NCBI RefSeq assembly: GCF_014842075.1
Contig: NZ_JACYVA010000001.1
Coordinates: 642,278 to 706,277 of the forward strand
Source of the DNA: Sphingomonas sp. CFBP 13720
GTDB lineage: Bacteria > Pseudomonadota > Alphaproteobacteria > Sphingomonadales > Sphingomonadaceae
Direction of reading: 5' to 3'
DNA length: 64,000 nt
The position numbers and the translations under genes were made by a program. The notes below the pieces were generated by a model. It was not told where the DNA came from and ran no database searches. It saw only the letters and a list, made by a program, of their open reading frames with translations. Position 1 is the stretch's first letter; every line of letters begins with the position of its first letter. Below, piece by piece: positions 59,416 to 64,000 of the stretch.

Positions 59416-60187
59416 TGTCGACTTCCGGCTGCGCGATCGGATCGACACCGGTCCGCGCTTCGTAGCCGCCGATGCGCAACGGCTGAACGACCGGTTCCGC
59501 GATGCAACGACGCAGGACATGCTCGCCGCCGTGCTACGCGAACGGTTGCTCGGCGATGTCGCGGCGGTGTCGTCGTTCGGTGCGGAATCGGCGGTGTTGC
59601 TTCACCTCATCGCGACGATCGACCCGTCGGTGCCGGTGCTGTTCCTGGAGACGGGCAAGCATTTCCCGGAAACACTCGCCTATCGCGACCTGCTGGTCGA
59701 TCGGCTGGGCCTGCGCGATTTCCGCAACCTGACGCCCGATCCCGAGCGGCTGGCGGCGCGCGACGGCACCGGGCTGCGCTGGTCCTACGATCCCGACGGG
59801 TGCTGCGACCTGCGCAAGGTCGAGCCGCTGGCGCGCGCGCTGACCGGATTCGACGCCAGCTTTACGGGGCGAAAGGCGTTCCAGTCGGCGACGCGCACTG
59901 CATTGCCACGGTTCGAACTCGATACGTCGGACGCGGCGGGGCGGTTGAAGGTCAATCCGCTCATCACGTGGGGGCCGGCGGAGATCGATGCGTATTTCGC
60001 GCGGCACGACCTGCCCCGGCATCCGCTGGTCGAACAGGGTTTTCCCTCGATCGGATGCCAGCCGTGCACCAACCGGGTAAAGCCGGGCGAAGACCCCCGT
60101 TCGGGCCGCTGGGCCGGATGGGAAAAGGTCGAATGCGGCATCCACACGCCGTTGCCCGACGGCGATCCGAACCTGCCCGCCTTCTGA
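59408..60187 (+). CDS. cysH: Assimilatory adenylylsulfate (APS) reductase
   Basis: 259 aa. PP-loop SSFGAESAVLLHL (about residues 55-67), then LETGKHFPETL, YDPDGCCDLRK with Cys132-Cys133, IGCQPC with Cys217 and Cys220, and the catalytic ECGIH with Cys243. The four Cys outside the active site form the [4Fe-4S] site of APS-type reductases, so it should reduce APS (not only PAPS) to sulfite using thioredoxin. ATG 59408 lies inside the end of the DUF934 gene. Last gene of the operon. Confidence 0.93.
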   Translation: MADVDFRLRDRIDTGPRFVAADAQRLNDRFRDATTQDMLAAVLRERLLGDVAAVSSFGAESAVLLHLIATIDPSVPVLFLETGKHFPETLAYRDLLVDRLGLRDFRNLTPDPERLAARDGTGLRWSYDPDGCCDLRKVEPLARALTGFDASFTGRKAFQSATRTALPRFELDTSDAAGRLKVNPLITWGPAEIDAYFARHDLPRHPLVEQGFPSIGCQPCTNRVKPGEDPRSGRWAGWEKVECGIHTPLPDGDPNLPAF

Positions 60188-60235
60188 TCGTGCGGGCGGT
60201 TCAGTCGGCCGCGAAATTGCGATAGACGCGCGGTC

Positions 60236-60685
60236 ATGACCCGATCCGCCATCGCCTATTTCACCAACAACCGCCTGATCGTCGCGCCCGTGTCGCGCAG
60301 CGTCGGCGGCGACGCGCTAGCCGGAGCGCCACGCTGGTTCGGTCGTTCGGCAAAGAAGGCGATCGTGGCGCAGGCGATCGCCGAGGCGCTGGCGCAGTCG
60401 GCGGACGGCCTGCCCGACCCGGACGAAGCATATTGGAAAGGCCGCTTCATTCCGTTTCAGGACGCGGCCGACGTCAAGAATTTCAAGACGTTCATGCGCG
60501 ACGCCCGATGCGTCGATATCGATGCTTCGGACGACGGCGTCACGCTGACCCCGTCGACCAATCTGGGGCCGAACAACGGCTTCGAACCGGTCGTGGAAGC
60601 GGCGGTGACCGTCTCCGCCAACGACATGGACGCCGTTACCGGGACGCTGCTGCACCTGTTCGGCCTCCGCCCCGCGGCGGGGTAG
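60236..60685 (+). CDS. Hypothetical protein
   Basis: 149 aa from ATG 60236. Soluble; it contains RSAIAYFTNNRLIVAPVSRSVGGD, PRWFGRSAKKAIVAQAIAEALAQS, DEAYWKGRFIPFQDAADVKNFKTFMRDA and a C-terminal VVEAAVTVSANDMDAVTGTLLHLFGL. No family recognised and no membrane segment. It is 48 bp after cysH on the same strand and convergent with dnaB. Codon pattern looks coding. Confidence 0.7.
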   Translation: MTRSAIAYFTNNRLIVAPVSRSVGGDALAGAPRWFGRSAKKAIVAQAIAEALAQSADGLPDPDEAYWKGRFIPFQDAADVKNFKTFMRDARCVDIDASDDGVTLTPSTNLGPNNGFEPVVEAAVTVSANDMDAVTGTLLHLFGLRPAAG

Positions 60686-60720
60686 CGCCGCCCCGTCCGG
60701 TCGGCAGGCAGCCGGTCGGC

Positions 60721-62235
60721 CTATTCGTCCAGCCCGCTGAACCCGCCGCCGGCATAATCGCTGAACTTGGTGATCGACGGCTCGAACTTCAGCGTCACCT
60801 TGCCCGTAGCGCCGTGGCGCTGCTTGGCAATGATCAGTTCGGCAAGGCCATAGACGCGTTCCATGTCCATTGCCCATTTGGCGTGATCCTCGAACGCGCG
60901 GGCGTCGTCGCCGTCGCGCGGGCGTTTCGGCTCCTTCGCGGCGACGTAATAATCCTCGCGGTACACGAACCACACCATGTCGGCGTCCTGCTCGATCGAT
61001 CCCGATTCGCGCAGATCGGACAGTTGCGGACGCTTGTCCTCGCGCTGCTCCACGGCGCGCGACAGCTGCGACAACGCGACGACCGGCACGCCGATATCCT
61101 TTGCCAGCGTCTTTAACCCGCGCGAAATCTCCGAAATTTCCTGCACGCGGTTGTCGGATCCCTTGCCCGACCCCTGCAACAGCTGAAGGTAATCGACCAC
61201 CACCAGCCCCAGTTCGCCGTCCAGCTTGCGGTGCAGCCGCCGTACGCGGGTATGCAGGCCGGAAATGGTCAGGCCGGCGGTATCGTCGATGAACAGCGGC
61301 AACTGCTCCAGATCGGCGGCGGCGTTGGCAAGGCGGGTAAAATCCTCCTTGCGGATCTTGCCCATGCGCAGCGATTCGGAACTGATCGCGGCCTGTTCGG
61401 CAAGGATACGCGTCGCAAGCTGGTCGGCGGACATTTCGAGCGAGAAGAACGCGACCTTCGCGCCGACCGACTTGCCCTTTTCCATGCCCGCGCGCTGGTC
61501 GTCCATGTAGCGTTGCGCCGCGTTGAACGCGATGTTGGTCGCCAGCGACGTCTTGCCCATGCCGGGACGTCCGGCAAGGATGATGAGATCGCTGTGGTGC
61601 ATGCCGCCGATCCGGCCGTTGACCGAATCCAGCCCGGTGGTCACGCCAGACAGGCCGCCGCCGCTGTTCATCGCACGCTCGGCCATGCGCACCGCCATCG
61701 TCGTCGCCTGGGCGAACGATTTGATCGCGTTGGTCGAATTGCCTTCCGCCGCGACCTTGAACAGCGCTTCTTCCGCTGCCTCGATCTGTTTCTTCGGATC
61801 GACTTCGGTCGAGGTATCGGTGGCATTTTCCACCAGCGTGCGGCCGACCGTGATGAGCGCGCGCAGCTGTGCCAGATCGTAGATCTGTTGCGCGAACTGC
61901 TTCGCGCCGATCAGTCCCGCGCCCGATCCGGTCAGCTGCGCCAGATATCCGGCACCGCCCAGCGGTTCGAGCGCGGCGTCGCCCTCGAACATCGGGCGCA
62001 GCGTCACCGGATTGGCGAGCATGCCGGTGCGGCGCACGTCGCGGATGCGTTCGAAGATGCGGCCATGGACGGGTTCGAAGAAATGCTCCGCCTGCAGCCG
62101 TTCGACCATGTCGTCGGCCAGCCGGTTGTCGATCATCATCGCGCCGAGCAGCGCGGCCTCCGCCTCGATATTTTGCGGCAGGCGCGGGGGTGCGGGGGGA
62201 GTTCCCCCGTTGATGCTCAGGATGTTGGTTGCCAT
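60721..62235 (-). CDS. dnaB: Replicative DNA helicase DnaB
   Basis: 504 aa from ATG 62235 (GGAGAAGGGGGG upstream). The N-terminal primase-interacting domain runs to about residue 175 (PQNIEAEAALLGAMMIDN). The RecA-like motor has Walker A AGRPGMGKTSLATNIA (about residue 214) and FFSLEMSADQLATRILAEQ, VVVDYLQLLQG, and the RESGSIEQDADMVWFVYREDYY arginine-finger region. No intein. Divergent from the UPF0262 gene. Confidence 0.97.
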   Translation of the reverse strand: MATNILSINGGTPPAPPRLPQNIEAEAALLGAMMIDNRLADDMVERLQAEHFFEPVHGRIFERIRDVRRTGMLANPVTLRPMFEGDAALEPLGGAGYLAQLTGSGAGLIGAKQFAQQIYDLAQLRALITVGRTLVENATDTSTEVDPKKQIEAAEEALFKVAAEGNSTNAIKSFAQATTMAVRMAERAMNSGGGLSGVTTGLDSVNGRIGGMHHSDLIILAGRPGMGKTSLATNIAFNAAQRYMDDQRAGMEKGKSVGAKVAFFSLEMSADQLATRILAEQAAISSESLRMGKIRKEDFTRLANAAADLEQLPLFIDDTAGLTISGLHTRVRRLHRKLDGELGLVVVDYLQLLQGSGKGSDNRVQEISEISRGLKTLAKDIGVPVVALSQLSRAVEQREDKRPQLSDLRESGSIEQDADMVWFVYREDYYVAAKEPKRPRDGDDARAFEDHAKWAMDMERVYGLAELIIAKQRHGATGKVTLKFEPSITKFSDYAGGGFSGLDE

Positions 62236-62325
62236 CCCCCCTTCTCCCACCCCCGTCGCCGCACCTCAAGCCGCTTGCGTTGAATTGGGCTGTGGAAAAG
62301 GGTGACAAGCCGCTAGACGACGGCG

Positions 62326-62808
62326 ATGCCCGATCCCCGGATCATCGATGTAACCCTCGACGAACGCACCATCCTTTGGCGCAGCGCGGATATCGAGCAG
62401 GAACGGCGGATCGCGATCTTCGATCTGCTGGAGGCGAATCGCTTCGCGCCGGCAAGGATGCCGGAGGACGGCTATGCCGGGCCGTACCGCATCGCGCTGT
62501 CGGTGCCGGAAGGCAGGCTGGCGATCGAGATCCGGCGCGAGGATGATTCGCCGATCGAAACGCTGGTGCTGGGCATGGCGCGGCTGCGGCGTCCGATCCG
62601 CGATTATTTCGCGATCTGCGACAGTTACTACAAGGCGATCCGCGCCGCGACCCCGCACGAAATCGAGACGATCGACATGGCGCGGCGCGGCATCCACAAC
62701 GACGCCGCCGAAGCGTTGCAGGAACGGTTGCAGGGGAAGGTCGAGATCGACTTCGCCACCGCGCGGCGGCTGTTCACCCTGATCTGCGTGCTGCATATCA
62801 AGGGATGA
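62326..62808 (+). CDS. UPF0262 family protein
   Basis: 160 aa alphaproteobacterial family of unknown function: IIDVTLDERTILWRSADIEQERRIAIFDLLEAN at the start, YRIALSVPEGRLAIEIRRED, LRRPIRDYFAICDSYYKAIR and HNDAAEALQERLQGKVEIDFATARRLFTLICVLH at the end. Predicted soluble. The ATG of the GH25 gene overlaps its stop, so they are coupled. Confidence 0.9.
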   Translation: MPDPRIIDVTLDERTILWRSADIEQERRIAIFDLLEANRFAPARMPEDGYAGPYRIALSVPEGRLAIEIRREDDSPIETLVLGMARLRRPIRDYFAICDSYYKAIRAATPHEIETIDMARRGIHNDAAEALQERLQGKVEIDFATARRLFTLICVLHIKG

Positions 62809-63476
62809 TTCGCATACGATGGATACTGATTGCGCTGGCGGTGCTGGCGCTGTTCGCGATGGGCGCGTGGCGCTGGTCGATCGGCTGGCATCCGGCGTCC
62901 GACCGGTTCGCGGTACAGGGGCTGAGCGTGTCCGCCGCCGATGGCACGATCGACTGGCCGATGGTGCGGGCGCAGGGCGCGGACTTCGCCTATGTCGCCG
63001 CATCGTCCGGTGCGACGCGCGATCCGGCGTTCGAAACGAACTGGAACGGCGCGCACGATGCCGGGCTGCGCCACGGCGCGCTGCACGTGTTTTCGCTGTG
63101 CGATCCCACGTCGGCGCAGGTTACCGCATGGCTGACCACGGTGCCGCGCGAACCGGACGCGTTGCCAGCCGCGCTGGGGCTGGACTTCGCGCCCGGTTGC
63201 GCGGTGCGGCCGACGCGCGCGCAGGTGCTCACCGCGATCCGCGGTTTCCTCGGCCCCGTCGAATATCATGACGGGCAACCGATGATCCTGCGCATCTCCG
63301 CCGCGTTCGAGGACGAATATCGCATCAGCGATGCGATCGTGCGCCCGCTATGGGCGCAGCGCGACTTCTTCGAACCGGACTATCTGGCGCGGCCGTGGCG
63401 GCTGTGGCAGGCGACGACGCGTCGCCGCATCGATGGCGTCGACGGTCCCGTCGCATGGAGTGCAGCCGCCCGATGA
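62805..63476 (+). CDS. GH25-like (lysozyme) protein with altered active-site acids
   Basis: 223 aa with an N-terminal signal anchor (WILIALAVLALFAMGAWRW). The GH25 fold is shown by TIDWPMVRAQGADFAYVAASSGATRDPAFETNWNGAHDAGLRHGALHVF. Active members have an Asp in a GIDVS motif and a DxE pair near residue 125; here these positions read GLSVS (Ser41) and GLD (Gly125, Asp127), so at least two of the three acids are changed. It may be inactive or use another mechanism. It is coupled to the genes on both sides by 4-bp overlaps. Confidence 0.78.
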   Translation: MIRIRWILIALAVLALFAMGAWRWSIGWHPASDRFAVQGLSVSAADGTIDWPMVRAQGADFAYVAASSGATRDPAFETNWNGAHDAGLRHGALHVFSLCDPTSAQVTAWLTTVPREPDALPAALGLDFAPGCAVRPTRAQVLTAIRGFLGPVEYHDGQPMILRISAAFEDEYRISDAIVRPLWAQRDFFEPDYLARPWRLWQATTRRRIDGVDGPVAWSAAAR

Positions 63477-63916
63477 CCCCCGATCCCGCCGCCCTGATCA
63501 CCGCCGCGCGCACCGCCGCCGTCCACGCCCACGCCCCCTATTCGCGCTTCGCGGTCGGCGCGGCGCTATTGCTGGACGACGGCACCATGGTGACCGGCGC
63601 GAATTTCGAAAACGCCAGCTATGGCCTGTCGCTGTGCGCCGAAACCGTCGCCACCGCGACCGCCAGCGCATCGGGCCGGCTGGCCCACATCGTCGCGGTC
63701 GGCATCGTCGGCGGGCGCATCGATTCGGCGGACAGTGTGCCGATCCTGCCATGCGGCCGGTGCCGGCAGGTGTTGAACGAAGCGGCGCAGATCGGCGGGC
63801 GCGACCTTGCGGTCTATTGTTCGGGGCTGGCGGGCGGCGCGGTGGAGACCTATCGCCTGTCGGACCTGTTACCGCACGCGTTCGGCCCGGCGAATCTGGG
63901 AATTGGGGGAAATTGA
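63473..63916 (+). CDS. cdd: Cytidine deaminase
   Basis: 147 aa zinc enzyme of pyrimidine salvage (cytidine/deoxycytidine to uridine forms). Motifs: APYSRFAVGAALLLDDG, TGANFENASYGLSLCAETVA (Zn Cys and catalytic Glu, about residues 42-61) and PCGRCRQVLNE (two Zn Cys, about 91-101). The ATG overlaps the GH25 stop (ATGA), and its own TGA overlaps the dcd start by one base. Confidence 0.93.
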   Translation: MTPDPAALITAARTAAVHAHAPYSRFAVGAALLLDDGTMVTGANFENASYGLSLCAETVATATASASGRLAHIVAVGIVGGRIDSADSVPILPCGRCRQVLNEAAQIGGRDLAVYCSGLAGGAVETYRLSDLLPHAFGPANLGIGGN

Positions 63917-64000
63917 TGTCGATCCTGTCGGACCACTGGATACGCGAAACCGCGCTGGCGACGGGGATGATCGAACCGTTCGTCGAATCGCAGCGGCGCG
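63916..64000 (+). CDS. dcd: dCTP deaminase, N-terminal fragment (window edge)
   Basis: Starts ATG 63916: the first 28 codons read MSILSDHWIRETALATGMIE then PFVESQRR, the strongly conserved N-terminus of dCTP deaminase (dCTP to dUTP). The rest lies beyond the window. It is next to cytidine deaminase, giving a small pyrimidine-nucleotide pair. Confidence 0.85.
   Translation, partial: MSILSDHWIRETALATGMIEPFVESQRR

Overview
This looks like a chromosomal segment of a sphingomonad (Sphingomonas or a close relative, Alphaproteobacteria). The DNA is GC-rich, and GTGA/ATGA stop-start overlaps between neighbouring genes are frequent. There are four TonB-dependent receptors. The clearest marker is a serine palmitoyltransferase whose catalytic residues fall at the numbering known for the Sphingomonas paucimobilis enzyme (His159, Asp231, His234, Lys265), set among other sphingolipid genes. 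Sphingomonads carry glycosphingolipids in the outer membrane in place of lipopolysaccharide. I see no phage, insertion sequence, CRISPR array or rRNA operon. Family assignments come from reading translated sequence and from memory; no database was searched.

Layout. 1-3243: carbohydrate-uptake-type locus (TonB receptor cut by the window edge, GPH symporter, LacI regulator) with a perfect 14-bp inverted repeat in the divergent promoter. 3681-7062: tRNA-Ser(CGA), hspQ, a 138-bp imperfect palindromic element and a second TonB receptor. 7222-12122: rplU-rpmA with a good terminator, a GNAT gene, small ORFs, a TetR regulator, obgE and proB. 12119-19156: sphingolipid region with a ceramide-reductase-like SDR, a dedicated acyl carrier protein, serine palmitoyltransferase, an LptF/LptG-like permease pair, a membrane fatty-acid hydroxylase and a bacterial ceramide-synthase-like acyltransferase. 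This is the most interesting part of the window, because it seems to place synthesis, tailoring and outer-membrane delivery of sphingolipids side by side.

19215-24323 (minus strand): two paralogous small secreted proteins, a lipoprotein, a tandem pair of secreted amidohydrolases (one lacking the HxH metal motif) and a membrane protein. 24427-30405: overlapping DUF4129-DUF4350-MoxR-DUF58-SpoIIM-RDD cluster. 30458-33005: MASE1-PAS-GGDEF diguanylate cyclase and an unknown membrane protein. 32991-39430 (minus): leucine/isovalerate-type operon (acyl-CoA dehydrogenase, both methylcrotonyl-CoA carboxylase subunits, DUF3088, a nested 43-aa ORF, MaoC hydratase, CitE-like lyase). 39518-42186: clpB behind a heat-shock-type promoter.

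42213-48575: two large TonB receptors in tandem. 48858-50350: marC-folD. 50536-54469: otsB, a GH15 enzyme and otsA, overlapping one another (trehalose), followed by a GH5 mannanase-like lipoprotein. 56149-60187: sulfate-assimilation operon (cobA, DUF2849, cysI, DUF934, cysH). 60236-64000: a hypothetical gene, dnaB on the minus strand, then UPF0262, a degenerate GH25, cdd and the first bases of dcd.
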